Assembly (NCBI GenBank): GCA_029310945.1
Contig: JARJFC010000006.1
Location: forward strand, 60,861-124,860
Source: Leptospira sp. 96542
GTDB lineage: Bacteria > Spirochaetota > Leptospiria > Leptospirales > Leptospiraceae
Length of the DNA: 64,000 nucleotides
Direction: 5' to 3'
A program made the translations under genes and the position numbers. This document shows positions 49,203 to 60,513 of the stretch, piece after piece; within the stretch, counting starts at the first letter, position 1, and each line of letters starts with the position of its first letter. The notes under the pieces were generated by a model, which saw only the letters and a list, made by a program, of their open reading frames with translations, searched no databases and was not told the origin of the DNA.

Positions 49203-50376
49203 TTAGCGGTTCCTTTATTTTTATCCAGTTGAATTCTTGTTTTGTTTGGTCAGCTACAGACTCCGACACAAGTAGGCTCACCCCAAGCTCTTTGGTTTTA
49301 CTTTCTAACCGAGATGCTAAATTCACAGTGTCTCCTATAATGGTGTGTTCTTTCCTTTGTTCAGAACCAATATCACATAAAATTACATTTCCTGAATGAA
49401 TGCCAATTCCGATTTCTAAATTGGATTCTCCTCTCAATTCTCGAACATTGTTTAACTCTTTCATAGCAAGGAACATGTCACGTGCAGTTTGTACGGCAAG
49501 TTTTACATGATCAACTTGTTTTAGGGGAGCACCAAAGTAGGCAAGGATTCCATCCCCCATAAATTTATCCAAGGTTCCTCCGTTTTTGAAAATAATATGA
49601 ACCATAATGGTAAGATATTCATTTAAAAATTGTACTACTTCTTCTGGCTGCATGGATTCTGAGAGTGAAGTAAATCCGCGTATGTCTGAAAATAAAACAG
49701 TAACTTCCTTTTTCTCAGCCGTATCAAACGATTGGATTTGGTTACTGATTTTATCTGCCACTGTGGGCGAAAAATAGCGAGAAAGTTCTTTGCGTTTCGA
49801 TTTTTCCCTTTCGTATTCTGTGGCCACGCGGATGGGGCGTTTGCCAATTTGGATGGAAACCAAACAGGAAAAAAAAATAACAAGCCCCGTACTCCCCACC
49901 CAAACAGGAAATAAAATGCCCACTTCAGACATTAGGATTGTGACAAAAACAAAAGTGAGTATGAATCCAAAAATACTTGGGTAAACACTCGAACCCCCAA
50001 TCATGGGGAGTAAAAAAAGTAAAAACATGGCCAATGTAAAACCAGGAGCATACATTGGATATGGTGCATCTGCCACAGAGGCTTTTGTACTAAAAAAAAT
50101 AAAAAACAAATCAATGATGATGGTGAACCAAGTTAAGAACTGAATGTATTTTGTTCCTTTTCTGGTGAGTAAATAGATAAAAATAGAAAGAATCACATAC
50201 AAAGCAAGGAAAGGAATGGGATTTGCCCAATCAAGTCTTCCAACCACATAACCAAAGTAAAGCGAAAGTAGAAGCCAAACACCAGAACCTAAAATTCTAA
50301 GTTTAGCCAAAGAATGTGCATTTTTTGCAGACTCCTCATCTAGTATCTGTTTTATGGACGAGTCAATATCGTTCAT
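49156..50376 (-). CDS. Membrane-bound adenylate/guanylate cyclase (class III)
   Basis: 406 residues. Six predicted transmembrane helices in residues 25-185, then a class III nucleotide cyclase domain with metal Asp in VTVLFSDIRGFTSL and in FMGDGILAYFG, and the transition-state Asn/Arg segment HTIIGDTVNLASRLES. Product cAMP or cGMP not determined from these motifs. Last gene of the MCP-to-cyclase operon, its start overlapping the GDYXXLXY stop by one base. A protein-like frame continues beyond its stop in another phase. Confidence 0.92.
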   Translation of the reverse strand: MNDIDSSIKQILDEESAKNAHSLAKLRILGSGVWLLLSLYFGYVVGRLDWANPIPFLALYVILSIFIYLLTRKGTKYIQFLTWFTIIIDLFFIFFSTKASVADAPYPMYAPGFTLAMFLLFLLPMIGGSSVYPSIFGFILTFVFVTILMSEVGILFPVWVGSTGLVIFFSCLVSIQIGKRPIRVATEYEREKSKRKELSRYFSPTVADKISNQIQSFDTAEKKEVTVLFSDIRGFTSLSESMQPEEVVQFLNEYLTIMVHIIFKNGGTLDKFMGDGILAYFGAPLKQVDHVKLAVQTARDMFLAMKELNNVRELRGESNLEIGIGIHSGNVILCDIGSEQRKEHTIIGDTVNLASRLESKTKELGVSLLVSESVADQTKQEFNWIKIKEPLTIKGKKEKIQTYTLD

Positions 50377-50903
50377 TAGAATTTGGATGGTTCGATAGGG
50401 TTTTTCTTTTCATCATACAAACCCACAAGCAGTTTGTCAAAAGAACTAGCCTCTTTTATAAAACGAATGCCCGCAAATTTTGCATTTGCATATAGATTTG
50501 CCTCACCCTCTTGGAAAAAATATGACTCGGCACCAATTTTGATTTCAAAAGATGACTTAAAAAATTGAATGCAGTGTTCACCTTTTGCCCGTGGTTGACT
50601 ATCTTTCTGCAGGCGAACCGGAGTTAGTATTTGTTCTTGGATGGTAAATACCAGACAACCTCGTTTGGGAGCATTCGAGTCGGCCTTATTTAGCAAATTG
50701 TCCCAATTATAGCGGAGGATCATATAATCACCTTGGAATAGTGACCTGGGATCTACGGGCATTAGTGGCAAAAAAACAAGAGTGCCTTCGTTTCTAATTT
50801 TTTCCTTGGAAAGAATTTGTGAAACGATGAAGCCTACGAAGAGTAAAAAACTTACGAGTAAACTTGCGATCTGTAATTTAGATACGTTTTTGTCTTCTTT
50901 CAT
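50376..50903 (-). CDS. GDYXXLXY domain membrane protein
   Basis: 175 residues. One N-terminal transmembrane helix (LQIASLLVSFLLFVGFIVSQ) and an extracytoplasmic domain with the family motif in LFQGDYMILRYNWDN. The family has no known activity but usually occurs next to DUF4401 and DUF2157 membrane proteins, exactly as here. Overlaps the DUF4401 gene by 26 bases and the cyclase gene by one. Confidence 0.88.
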   Translation of the reverse strand: MKEDKNVSKLQIASLLVSFLLFVGFIVSQILSKEKIRNEGTLVFLPLMPVDPRSLFQGDYMILRYNWDNLLNKADSNAPKRGCLVFTIQEQILTPVRLQKDSQPRAKGEHCIQFFKSSFEIKIGAESYFFQEGEANLYANAKFAGIRFIKEASSFDKLLVGLYDEKKNPIEPSKF

Positions 50904-51813
50904 ACAACTCCATTAGTACAAATGCAGATAAAAAGAGAAAACCTGAACCCAACATATACAAGGACTTATGAAGTAGAGTGATTTCCATTTGGTAATACAT
51001 TGTTACAAAATAAGCAAATAAAGCAATGACGGATAAAACTTGTAAAATTTTTTCCTGCAATTTGATTCCTATAAAAAATACCAGAGCAGATGCAAGTATA
51101 CCAGGTGTTTGGAATGTCGGCGCAAAGAGAAAAAGAATTAGGGCAAACCAAAGAATGGTTATTTTGATATTCGATTGTTTTGTAATTGTCTGGTGTAAAA
51201 CAAAAAAGATTGCCACTACTAGAATGACGATACTGGCAATTTTTGATTCAGTGGCAACTTGGAGTGGGATATCCGAAAAACTATAAAGACCTAAAAAACA
51301 AATAGAAGCTGGGATCCGTAAATTACGAGTTTCTATCGGAAATTCTTTTGCATAAGCCAAATAGAGAAATATGAATACTGCGAGAAAGGTGAGGATGGGG
51401 TAAAAATTTTTAAAGTCCCATTCAAGGAGTAAGGCAACCAAACATAGGAAAATATTGGGTAAGGTGAAAAATTTTTGCAAATTGTTTTTGAAAAGTAAAA
51501 ACAGAGTCAATTGGAAGAAGAGAATGGTAAATAGTAAACTCGTTGTAGACGGGTTAAACAATTCATTTACACCAAATAAAAAAAGAAGCAGTGCTTGGTT
51601 GGCAAACGAAAACAAAACTGGTTCTAGGATTTGATTGTTTGTTTCCTTATGAGAAACAACACTTGTGAGTACTAAGATCACAAAACCAAACCCTAAATTA
51701 GAAATCGGCGAATCCAATAGGTTCGAAAGCCCTAGAAATAATAGAAAAAATAATCCAGAAAGGACAGAACCTATAAAACTTAAGACCAAAATATACCATG
51801 GTGTTGTTTGCAT
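50878..51813 (-). CDS. DUF4401-type multi-pass membrane protein
   Basis: 311 residues with about ten hydrophobic helices (PWYILVLSFIGSVLSGLFFL, LFTILFFQLTLFLLF, ITILWFALILFLFAPTF and others) and few soluble loops. Its place between DUF2157 and GDYXXLXY genes identifies it as the DUF4401 partner; sequence motifs alone are weak. Starts 3 bases after DUF2157. Function unknown. Confidence 0.8.
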   Translation of the reverse strand: MQTTPWYILVLSFIGSVLSGLFFLLFLGLSNLLDSPISNLGFGFVILVLTSVVSHKETNNQILEPVLFSFANQALLLFLFGVNELFNPSTTSLLFTILFFQLTLFLLFKNNLQKFFTLPNIFLCLVALLLEWDFKNFYPILTFLAVFIFLYLAYAKEFPIETRNLRIPASICFLGLYSFSDIPLQVATESKIASIVILVVAIFFVLHQTITKQSNIKITILWFALILFLFAPTFQTPGILASALVFFIGIKLQEKILQVLSVIALFAYFVTMYYQMEITLLHKSLYMLGSGFLFLSAFVLMELYERRQKRI

Positions 51814-51816
51814 TTT

Positions 51817-52704
51817 TTAGGTTTCCGCTTCCAAAGAATTTTTGAATTTAAGCAGGTATTGGATACAAAAGACCGTATAACCGATCGTAAATAAAAAACT
51901 AAGGAGAAACAAACCAGAATCCAAACTAGCCTCGACAGAATAGAGGCGATTGTTCACGTAAAATAAAATGAAGATTAGAATGATAGTCAGGTTTACTAGT
52001 TTAGGTTTGCGGTAACGGTAAAAATAGAAAAACAAACCGAGGATCGTTGGAAGGAAAACAAAAGGGAGAAAGGTAGAATCTTTACCCAATTTCAAAAATC
52101 CATAACCGTTATTTACAAATAAGGAACCAATAAAAAACAAAGTCAAAATGATAACAACAGTATAACCACCAAACCAGGGTTTGGATGGGTGATTTGAAGG
52201 AATATACCTTTCATAAGCGGAAAGAATTCCTGAATAAACAAGACCTAAAATTAGATAGAAAAGGGCTTCCGATTCGCCCACATAAACTTGGTCAGTGAAT
52301 AGAAAAAGGGTAAAAAAGCCAAGTGCCAACCAGAGCCCCCAAATGACCCCCTTAGTGGATAAAAAATTGAGTGCAAAGGTAAAGATGAGCCAGCCTAAAA
52401 ACAAATCATAAGCGTCTGCTCCTGTTTGGTAAATTTGTCCAAACACAAAAAACACTGTGGCGGTCAAAAAGAATATAACCACGAGTAAACTCTCTTTGAG
52501 CAGGGAGTTGTTTCTAAATACGAGATATAGTATATTAGAAAGCCCATATGCGACTAAAACGATTGAAAGTTTTACATAACGATGCAACTCATTCCAGTTA
52601 AATGCAAATAAAAAAATAATACCCGAAACTAAAAGCGAAATTCCTAAAAATAAAAAACTACGTTTGAATATTTTATACCAATCTTCTATACTTTGTTCTA
52701 CCAT
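51817..52704 (-). CDS. DUF2157-type multi-pass membrane protein
   Basis: 295 residues. Short cytoplasmic lead ([15 protein letters not shown]) then about eight to nine transmembrane helices, with the pattern GIIFLFAFNWNELHRYVKLS and TATVFFVFGQIYQTGADAYD that is typical of DUF2157. Function unknown. It overlaps the signal-peptidase-like gene upstream by 7 bases and is the first of the DUF2157-DUF4401-GDYXXLXY trio. Confidence 0.85.
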   Translation of the reverse strand: MVEQSIEDWYKIFKRSFLFLGISLLVSGIIFLFAFNWNELHRYVKLSIVLVAYGLSNILYLVFRNNSLLKESLLVVIFFLTATVFFVFGQIYQTGADAYDLFLGWLIFTFALNFLSTKGVIWGLWLALGFFTLFLFTDQVYVGESEALFYLILGLVYSGILSAYERYIPSNHPSKPWFGGYTVVIILTLFFIGSLFVNNGYGFLKLGKDSTFLPFVFLPTILGLFFYFYRYRKPKLVNLTIILIFILFYVNNRLYSVEASLDSGLFLLSFLFTIGYTVFCIQYLLKFKNSLEAET

Positions 52705-53225
52705 AGTTTGCCAACAATCATCGATTCTTTGATGGGTCCAAGAATCCTTGAATCTAAACCGATTTCTGTGTTGTCAGCAAGTAAAAAAAAACTTTTTTCT
52801 GGAATGGTTGTTTTTGGCATTTCATCCATATCTGATTTTCCGGGAGGCATCACTGCAAAAAAAATATTCTTATTCGTTGGGAAATTTTGTTCGTCCAATG
52901 GTTCGCCGTTTCTGTAGACAATTCTCTTTTGCACAAGTATTTGGTCGCCAGGTTTACCAACGATTCGTGCTAAAACATATTGGTCTTTTAGATTGGACCT
53001 GACAAGTACCACATCTCCGATACTTAAATTTTTAGTGCGAAACATTCGCAGTATGTAAGCAGTTGAGCCCTTCTTTAAAGTGGGTTCCATAAAATCGTTT
53101 TTTATTTCCATAGGCATCAGGATGTATGATTTTATCACCCAAGACAATAGAAAACCGATTGTTAGTGGAATGATAATTGATAGGAGTTTGGTTTTGAGTG
53201 GCGTTTGGTTTTTTGACTTAGACAT
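52698..53225 (-). CDS. Signal peptidase I homologue lacking the catalytic Ser and Lys
   Basis: 175 residues. N-terminal helix ([20 protein letters not shown]), then SPase I boxes: [13 protein letters not shown] for box [26 protein letters not shown] for boxes C/D and [15 protein letters not shown] for box E. In active enzymes the residue before MxPTL is the nucleophile Ser and the Lys base lies six residues before the Pro of PGD. Here these are Phe45 and Ala86. The fold seems kept while activity is probably lost. It overlaps the chemotaxis receptor gene by 8 bases and DUF2157 by 7. Confidence 0.88.
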   Translation of the reverse strand: MSKSKNQTPLKTKLLSIIIPLTIGFLLSWVIKSYILMPMEIKNDFMEPTLKKGSTAYILRMFRTKNLSIGDVVLVRSNLKDQYVLARIVGKPGDQILVQKRIVYRNGEPLDEQNFPTNKNIFFAVMPPGKSDMDEMPKTTIPEKSFFLLADNTEIGLDSRILGPIKESMIVGKLW

Positions 53226-55731
53226 TGAAATAATTGATCTCTTTGCGTAGATTTTCAGTTAAATAATTCATTTCTTGTGAATTTGATTTTGTGCCTTCGC
53301 TCGACATCGCTGTCGTTTGTGCATGGTTGTTGATTTCGGAAATCGAACGATTGATTTCTTGCATGGCCATTTTTTGTTCTTCGGTAGCTTCTTTTATCAT
53401 ATCTGAAAGTTCTCTGATTTGTTCCACACCTTCATTGACCTCCTCGTTTGTTTCAATTTGTCTTTTTACGACACTGCGAATTTCTTTGGTCATCTGATTG
53501 ATTTGGCTCACACCAAGGATAGTGCCACTCAGGATCGCGATGGATTGGTCAATTTTAGTTTGTCCTTGGGCAATTTCACCTTCGTTTTGTTTGATGAGAT
53601 TCTCTATTTCATCAATTGAGTTGGCAGTTTTTGTTGCTAGTTTTGAAATTTCGTCAGCAACAACCGCAAATCCTCTCCCACTTGCACCAGCACGAGCTGC
53701 CTCAATTGCTGCATTTAACGAAAGTAAGTTGATTTGTTCTGATATTGTATGGATGATTTCGACAACACTCGACATTTCAGTTGATGACTCATAAATTTTA
53801 TCCATCGAACGTTTCATTTCATTTAACGAATTTTCACCGTCCTTCGCATCATTCGTTATTTTTTCTACTTTTTTGTCTGCATTTTGGAAACTAATATCAA
53901 TTTCGGAAACTGCTTGGTTGAGTTCGGTCATTTTTTTCATGAGTGATACAAGAGTGAATGCTTGTGTTTCAGAACGCCTCGCCACATTTTCGATGCCTGC
54001 TGTGATCTCTTCGATGGAAGCAGAAATTTCTTCAGAACTTGCAGCTTGGCTTTGAGCTGCATCAGAAAGTGATAACATGGATTCATAAATATCGGAACTT
54101 TTGTTTTTTAATTCCTTCGCAACGTCTTGGGTTTGAAAAACAATCGTAGAAAGTTTGGTTTGAAAATCGGACATAGCTTGTGCCATATTTCCGACCTCGT
54201 CCCTTGAAGGTTCTTCAAAATTTTCTTTTAAATTGCCTTTTACCATTTCGCTGATTTTCGCCTTAATGGTTTCGAGTGGCCTTAGTTTTGAGTCAATTAC
54301 GAGTATTGTGATAAAGCCAATCACAAAAACTATAAAAAGAGAAATTGTGAGAGTAGTAAACAAACTAGATAGAGTTTTTTCGTATAGTTCTGTGATGTCA
54401 AAAATGGAATATATAATATAATTAAATTCTGGATTTCGAACATAAAACAATCGTTTGGGAATATTATCCTCTGCGGTATCTATGAATTTTAATGACTCGT
54501 CCTTTTCGAAAGGAATTTTAAAAGTTTCTACTGTTTTAGCATTAGATCCAATTTTGGATTTATCTGAATAAAATACAATTGTCCCATCTCCATCAAATAA
54601 TCCAACTTTACCAGAGTTCCCAAGTTTAATATTCCCAAGTACAAACGATGATAATTTTCCAATATTTAAAAAGCCGCCAACGTATCCGATAAACACATTA
54701 TTGTTGTTATAAACTGGCAAAGTGTATGGAGAAACCAAGTCGCCTGAGTTTTGTGATATGATTGAAGAATGACGAATTGGTCCAACCTTTGCTAGGTCGT
54801 CATCTTGAATATAAAAGATATTTCCTGTTTTTGTGCGTTCAAAGTTAGTCGTTGAAATGTATATGTTTTGACTTGGGTTATAGAAAAACAATGATTCTAC
54901 GGCGTGGTTCGTACTTTTTAATTGAATCTCCTCGAGCGCCTTTTGAATATTTTTTTCATCGCGAGCAATGATGAAATTTCTGAGTGTGTTTTTACCGAAA
55001 ATGGATTGGGTGAGTTTGTCCCGAAAATCGACAAGTGTTAATCGCAAGAGTGATTCTGAACCGATGACCGATTCTTTCATTGAATCATTGATTAGTTCGA
55101 GTTCTTGTTTGTAGTTCAACCTGTAGTTGATGACAAATAATATTAAAATTGCGGACAAAAATGAAAGAACGGTTTGGTAACCGAGAGTTCGAGAAAGTTT
55201 TTTATTATTGAGTGTCCCTTTTTTTTCAGGTCTTAAATGGATGAGAATTCCTTTTATATTGAATTTTTTTTCAAGATAACCAAAATAAACAGAAATAAAA
55301 AGAATGGTAAAGGTGATGTTGATACAAATCCCAAGGCCAAGTTCGCTTAGGAGAACAAAATTGTTTTTGCCGAAATAAAGGTTCATGATGAGAGCAATGA
55401 ACAAATAAGCCACAACATACCGGAGAACCAAATCCAACATACTTGCTTGTGAAATTCGTTCCAACCAATAATATGCTTTTTTTTTCGTGGACGGAGGACA
55501 GTCGGGATTTTCCGATTTTAAGACAGGAGAAAAACGAATTTTGTAAAATACGCAAAAGGAAATGACGATGAAAAAGATGGCCAAAATGGCAGAAATCAGA
55601 ATGATTTTAAATTCGTCACCTGTCCATTCTGTAAAAAAGTAGATATAAGCGAGTAAAATAGGAACGGCCAAGCCGTAGTTAAAACCTTCCAGACCAAAAA
55701 TTATAAATTTGATCAATTTGCGCATTTCCAT
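53218..55731 (-). CDS. Methyl-accepting chemotaxis protein with N-terminal multi-helix membrane domain
   Basis: 837 residues. Four to five transmembrane helices in residues 15-200, then a periplasmic Cache-like sensor (about 225-440, with [20 protein letters not shown]), a further helix ([20 protein letters not shown]), HAMP ([20 protein letters not shown]), and the long signalling coiled coil with tip [20 protein letters not shown] and [15 protein letters not shown]. It signals to CheA/CheW. Unusual in being first gene of an operon with a signal peptidase-like protein, DUF2157/DUF4401/GDYXXLXY and a cyclase. Confidence 0.92.
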   Translation of the reverse strand: MEMRKLIKFIIFGLEGFNYGLAVPILLAYIYFFTEWTGDEFKIILISAILAIFFIVISFCVFYKIRFSPVLKSENPDCPPSTKKKAYYWLERISQASMLDLVLRYVVAYLFIALIMNLYFGKNNFVLLSELGLGICINITFTILFISVYFGYLEKKFNIKGILIHLRPEKKGTLNNKKLSRTLGYQTVLSFLSAILILFVINYRLNYKQELELINDSMKESVIGSESLLRLTLVDFRDKLTQSIFGKNTLRNFIIARDEKNIQKALEEIQLKSTNHAVESLFFYNPSQNIYISTTNFERTKTGNIFYIQDDDLAKVGPIRHSSIISQNSGDLVSPYTLPVYNNNNVFIGYVGGFLNIGKLSSFVLGNIKLGNSGKVGLFDGDGTIVFYSDKSKIGSNAKTVETFKIPFEKDESLKFIDTAEDNIPKRLFYVRNPEFNYIIYSIFDITELYEKTLSSLFTTLTISLFIVFVIGFITILVIDSKLRPLETIKAKISEMVKGNLKENFEEPSRDEVGNMAQAMSDFQTKLSTIVFQTQDVAKELKNKSSDIYESMLSLSDAAQSQAASSEEISASIEEITAGIENVARRSETQAFTLVSLMKKMTELNQAVSEIDISFQNADKKVEKITNDAKDGENSLNEMKRSMDKIYESSTEMSSVVEIIHTISEQINLLSLNAAIEAARAGASGRGFAVVADEISKLATKTANSIDEIENLIKQNEGEIAQGQTKIDQSIAILSGTILGVSQINQMTKEIRSVVKRQIETNEEVNEGVEQIRELSDMIKEATEEQKMAMQEINRSISEINNHAQTTAMSSEGTKSNSQEMNYLTENLRKEINYFNV

Positions 55732-55790
55732 ACATTAGGGATACAAATTGTCTAATTATTGTAAACGTAAAATTCCCGCGAAACCAAACC

Positions 55791-57635
55791 ATGAGAGATC
55801 CTTTTGTAATTAAAACAATTCAAGAAAAAATTAAAAATCTGGGTTCAGAACCTGGGTGTTACATTTGGAAGAATGCGGAAGGTGTTGTCATTTATGTTGG
55901 AAAAGCACTCAAACTCCAATCGAGGGTGAGATCCTATTTAAATCCAAACCAAAAAGATAGTAAAACGAGAGCCTTACATTTTGAGTTGTATGATTTGGAC
56001 TGGATCGCAACGAGAACCGAAAAAGAGGCGTTACTTCTCGAAGCCACTCTCATAAAAAAGTACAATCCTAAATTCAATGTTAGGTTAAAAGACGACAAAA
56101 GATATCCATTTTTATGTGTATCGACAAGCGAAAGTTATCCGATGGTATTTTTGACAAGAAAAATAAAAGACAATGGGGATAGGTATTTTGGTCCATTCAC
56201 CGATGTGAAAGCTGCCAGAGATAGTTTGGAACTCATCCATCGTATATTTCCTGTTCGTAAAACAAAATTAAAACTTCCACTTGCGAAACCAGCACGTCCT
56301 TGTTTAAATTTTCATATGGGTCGGTGCCTTGGGCCATGCCAAGGAAATGTGCCAGAGTCAGTTTATTCAGAACTGATATCGCAGATATTGAGTTTTTTAG
56401 AGGGTAAAAAGGAAAAACTTGTTCAGTCGCTTCGTATATCGATGGTCGAAGCTTCTGAAAAAATGGAATTCGAAAGGGCACATTATATTAAACAAAGGAT
56501 CGAAAGAATTGTCCAAATTAGGGAAAAGCAAACTGTCGTTAGTTTGGATGGCGGTGATGAGGATATTTTAGGAATCGCAAAACGAGAGAATGATGGCCAA
56601 GTTGTGATCCTCGAAGTGCGAGGTGGAAGATTGGAAAATAAAAAATCCTTTCCTCTCACTGGTTTGACATATTCAGACGACGTAGAAGTGTTTTTATCAT
56701 TTCTGCGAGATTATTATTTGAACGTGAGTTTATTACCAACAACTGTTATTTTACCAAGTTCTGCAAAAGGAAATTATGATGTACTACTTGAAACCATACT
56801 AGAGAAATTCGGTGTTTCTTTAAAAATGAAGTTTCCTGATGGGGGACCAAAAAAATCATTATTACGGCTTGCTGAGAAAAATGCGGAGTTGTCATTAACT
56901 GAACGAATACTTGCTACCAAACTTTGCGACCAATCAGTTGCTATGCGAGAATTGCAAGAAAAATTAAAACTGCCAAACTTGCCAAGATCAATCGAATGTT
57001 ACGATATTTCCCATTTCCAGGGTTCTCTCCCAGTTGCGAGTGGTGTTATGTTTGTAGAAGGAAAACCATATAAGGCGGGGTACAGACATTATAAAATCCG
57101 AGGTTATGAAGGTATAAATGACCCAGGTATGATGCATGAAGTGATTGCCCGAAGGCTCAGTCATCTTGTGAATGAGAACGAACCCTTACCGGATCTCATT
57201 GTGATTGACGGTGGATTAACCCAGCTAACACGAGCCTGCGAGGCAGCAATTGCACTAGATTTGGGTTTTATTCCGATGGTAGGACTCGCTAAAAAAAGAG
57301 AAGAAATTTATTTTCCTGGTGAAAAAGATCCTTATAGTTTTGATATCAACTCCCCAATGATGAGGCTTTTGCGTATGGTTCGAGATGAAGCCCATAGATT
57401 TGGAGTTACATACCAACGCAATTTGCGTAAGAAAAAAACATTAAAATCTGTTTTGGATGATGTGAAAGATATTGGTGTTGTTAGGCGGAAGAATATCTTG
57501 CGATACTTTCAATCCAAAAAAAAAGTGGAAGATGCCAATCTGGAAGAACTCACTCAAGTTTCAGGAATTGGCAGAGTTCTTGCCGAAAAAATCATACAAT
57601 CAATTAAAAACCAAAAAAAATCCGAACCAAGTTAA
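55791..57635 (+). CDS. uvrC: Excinuclease ABC subunit C
   Basis: 614 residues, usual size. GIY-YIG nuclease domain at the N-terminus ([20 protein letters not shown]), UVR motif ([19 protein letters not shown]), RNase H-like second nuclease domain with [20 protein letters not shown] and [12 protein letters not shown], and a C-terminal helix-hairpin-helix ([17 protein letters not shown]). Makes both incisions in nucleotide excision repair. Divergent from the MCP gene. Confidence 0.96.
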   Translation: MRDPFVIKTIQEKIKNLGSEPGCYIWKNAEGVVIYVGKALKLQSRVRSYLNPNQKDSKTRALHFELYDLDWIATRTEKEALLLEATLIKKYNPKFNVRLKDDKRYPFLCVSTSESYPMVFLTRKIKDNGDRYFGPFTDVKAARDSLELIHRIFPVRKTKLKLPLAKPARPCLNFHMGRCLGPCQGNVPESVYSELISQILSFLEGKKEKLVQSLRISMVEASEKMEFERAHYIKQRIERIVQIREKQTVVSLDGGDEDILGIAKRENDGQVVILEVRGGRLENKKSFPLTGLTYSDDVEVFLSFLRDYYLNVSLLPTTVILPSSAKGNYDVLLETILEKFGVSLKMKFPDGGPKKSLLRLAEKNAELSLTERILATKLCDQSVAMRELQEKLKLPNLPRSIECYDISHFQGSLPVASGVMFVEGKPYKAGYRHYKIRGYEGINDPGMMHEVIARRLSHLVNENEPLPDLIVIDGGLTQLTRACEAAIALDLGFIPMVGLAKKREEIYFPGEKDPYSFDINSPMMRLLRMVRDEAHRFGVTYQRNLRKKKTLKSVLDDVKDIGVVRRKNILRYFQSKKKVEDANLEELTQVSGIGRVLAEKIIQSIKNQKKSEPS

Positions 57636-57657
57636 ATATTCTCACTCTCACCTAAGC

Positions 57658-60513
57658 GTGAAGAGGGAGTATCTGTTCCATACATTTTTTTTTGTAATAG
57701 TGTTCGTATTTTGTTTTTGTAAACAATCGGACAATTCTAACTTTTTTGGGTTAGTTTCTGATGTTTATACAGACAGCCCTCGTTTCGAATTTAGCTACGG
57801 GGAAACATCCGATCCTAATTCAGAAGTTTTGGACAGTTTGTACCAATCTTTTGGCGATCATTATTGTATACATTCTTTACCCAATTTTTTATACCAAAAT
57901 GAGCTTGGTGGAAAATTTCGGATATGTTTTAAAAAAAATGAAGTTTGGGAGAAAGAATGGAAAGTAGCTTTAGAAAACCTAGATGGACCACTCAATTTTT
58001 CTCATTCGCAATCGTTTGGTGGTAAAGACTGGCAGGTAAGAACACTTAACTTTAGTCAGTGGCTTAAAACCAATCCAGCAAAAAAGGAACCAGTTTATGT
58101 TTGGAAATCCCAGAAGTTCTTGGACAGCATTTCCTTCCAAACGTTTGGAACAATCCATCCGGAGATCATCCAATGGGAAGGGAATCAATGCGAAATTCTT
58201 CTATTTTCTCGGTTTTTACCAAATGTAATTTCTCAAAAAAAACTCCTGAGTTTCACTTTTTTTTGTCCCGATTTTGAACCCATTCAAAATCAACTTAATG
58301 AACAAAACCAAACTTGGTTGGATGAATGCCTGCCAGAGGATATGATACTTTCTGAGACGTATCGATATGCCGATTCGACTTTGAGTCGTTATATGGAATG
58401 GTCGAATCCAACGGATCGGATCATATGCCCAAATATAGAATCATTGGAATGGGTTCCCGAAGAAGGGGGAGTTGGTATACGGTATGATTTACAAAAGGAT
58501 GTTAGTCGTCTTAAAATCATACTACCCAAGGCTAGTGTCATCCTGACAGACAATCCCCTTCTTGGTGGGCTCTCTATACCTACTGATATTCTATCCCAGG
58601 TTGGAAAACCTGGCCGATTTCGTTTGGGTAAAGATTGGAATCCCGAACTTAATTATACTTTCAAACAAAATGAAGAATATTTCGCCAATCAGAGAAAGAC
58701 CGTTTCTTGCAATAATTTGTACCAATACATTCAAACAAAGGAAATGTTTTGCGGAAATCCAGGTGTTCCGAATGGAACAGAGTTTATTGCTACTTCATAT
58801 CCTGGGTGTAAGGTGGAGGATATTGATTTTACTGAGTTTTATCCAGGTAATTCTGAAAATCCAAAAATTCCAAGTTTTTTTGAGTTTCAAAACATTGGAT
58901 ACGATTGTGATTTATCCAATTTAGAAATAACGATTAGTGACACAGTGTATCCTCTTTCTGCGAAAGAGAGGATCATTTTGCAAAATGAAATTTATGTTTT
59001 TACAACTGATTTATGGACTGGTTGGGGTTTACAAACGATTCAAAAACCGTATTCCGTTCCAGGTAAACTTTTTAACATTCCTCCCTTCCTTTTGAGCGAA
59101 CGAAAGCTAGGCGCGTACTATCATTTTTTACCAAAACAAAATTATTTTATTTTAAGTAATCGAAATCAAATTTATTCTCATTCGTTTTTATTTGGAAAAA
59201 ATTCATTACCTGTACCGCATTCCAATTTGAATGCAAATTTAACCATGTTGGATCGGGGTTTTTATCTGAGTCCAGGAGTCACAGGTGAAAACCAAACACC
59301 TTGGTTAGGAAGTAATCTCGCAGAGATTTTATTTTCACAGATTCGTCTCCTTGGTGCAAATTTTTCTTATCAGTTTATGGATTGGGAATTTTTGCCTGCT
59401 AGCGAAGGATATTTTCAGTTTCTGACAAGTCATGACCAAACTTTTGTATTTTGGAAAAAGAAAGGAATTCAATTTGAAACATTGGTTACAAATTCATCTC
59501 CTTGTTTTCCCACTTCATCTTTATTATTGCCTTCTTTTGCGCTTATTACAATGCCTATGAATTTGCAATATAGTTCGCAATTGACTGGAGGCGAAGTTAC
59601 TTTTTTTGGCAGTGTGGATAAAATTTATCCTCAGCTGAAGTATACTTCCTTTATCCCAAATGAAGATCCTTTTCTACATTCTTTTCAATTAGAGCCATCA
59701 CCTAATTGTCCAGAGTCGAATATTGCTCCTGGTTTAATGAAAGTACCGTCTTTGGAAGTTTATAAGATACCGAATGAGCTTAAATTTCAAACCAATATTC
59801 AAACAGACTTAACAAATAGTTTTCAATTGGGAAATCATCGTTTGAAAGAGACTAAAACATTGGAAAAAGTGAATGATTTTTTGTTTCAGCTAACAGATAT
59901 CAGTGAAAATTTTTATCCAGAAGAACTTGTTTATTCTTATTTTTATAAACCTTCGGAGAAACTCCAAAAAAGTTTTATCCATCAAAATTTAGATCTGAAA
60001 ATTGAGGCAATATTTCCCAATCCGCAAACAAGCCAAAACGAATGGGTTTACGTTTGTAACAGATCCATTCAAATCAGAAAAGTATCTGATTATCTGATAG
60101 AAGATGAGACAAGTTCAGATCGTTTGGTCCCATACCAAAATCGATTTCCAGATCTATCGCCCCGTGGAAAAAATGGAGAACAGTTTTTATACAATGTTGA
60201 TGAAATTTTACCGAATCAGTGTATGTGGATTGTTGATCCTGACGGAGGTGAATGGTTTTTTCCATTATTCCAAACTTCCAATGATTTATTAGTCACAATC
60301 TCCTCTACGCAAACGATTGGAAACGGTATCAGTGCACTTGAATCCATCCAATTAAAAAAACAAATAGGGCAATTGCAAATTCTAGTGTCTTCGTTTGGTC
60401 ACCCTGAGTCGTATTCTAGTTTTAAAATTCCCACAGCAACGGGGGAATTCCTCTGGTTGAAACTTGGTAAAACAGGCACCCATCCTAATGATTTTGAAAT
60501 ATATTCGGAATGA
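57658..60513 (+). CDS. Large predicted lipoprotein with lamin-tail-like repeats
   Basis: 951 residues from the GTG at 57658, chosen because it lies 22 bases after uvrC and gives a lipoprotein signal (FFFVIVFVFCFC, Cys about 18 or 20); an in-frame extension back to 57472 runs through the uvrC end. The body has several beta-rich segments like the lamin-tail domain, e.g. PSFFEFQNIGYDCDLSNLEI and NEWVYVCNRSIQIRKVSDYL. Paired Cys residues fit an exported protein. No enzyme motif. Likely surface or periplasmic. Overlaps the next gene by 4 bases. Confidence 0.75.
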   Translation: MKREYLFHTFFFVIVFVFCFCKQSDNSNFFGLVSDVYTDSPRFEFSYGETSDPNSEVLDSLYQSFGDHYCIHSLPNFLYQNELGGKFRICFKKNEVWEKEWKVALENLDGPLNFSHSQSFGGKDWQVRTLNFSQWLKTNPAKKEPVYVWKSQKFLDSISFQTFGTIHPEIIQWEGNQCEILLFSRFLPNVISQKKLLSFTFFCPDFEPIQNQLNEQNQTWLDECLPEDMILSETYRYADSTLSRYMEWSNPTDRIICPNIESLEWVPEEGGVGIRYDLQKDVSRLKIILPKASVILTDNPLLGGLSIPTDILSQVGKPGRFRLGKDWNPELNYTFKQNEEYFANQRKTVSCNNLYQYIQTKEMFCGNPGVPNGTEFIATSYPGCKVEDIDFTEFYPGNSENPKIPSFFEFQNIGYDCDLSNLEITISDTVYPLSAKERIILQNEIYVFTTDLWTGWGLQTIQKPYSVPGKLFNIPPFLLSERKLGAYYHFLPKQNYFILSNRNQIYSHSFLFGKNSLPVPHSNLNANLTMLDRGFYLSPGVTGENQTPWLGSNLAEILFSQIRLLGANFSYQFMDWEFLPASEGYFQFLTSHDQTFVFWKKKGIQFETLVTNSSPCFPTSSLLLPSFALITMPMNLQYSSQLTGGEVTFFGSVDKIYPQLKYTSFIPNEDPFLHSFQLEPSPNCPESNIAPGLMKVPSLEVYKIPNELKFQTNIQTDLTNSFQLGNHRLKETKTLEKVNDFLFQLTDISENFYPEELVYSYFYKPSEKLQKSFIHQNLDLKIEAIFPNPQTSQNEWVYVCNRSIQIRKVSDYLIEDETSSDRLVPYQNRFPDLSPRGKNGEQFLYNVDEILPNQCMWIVDPDGGEWFFPLFQTSNDLLVTISSTQTIGNGISALESIQLKKQIGQLQILVSSFGHPESYSSFKIPTATGEFLWLKLGKTGTHPNDFEIYSE

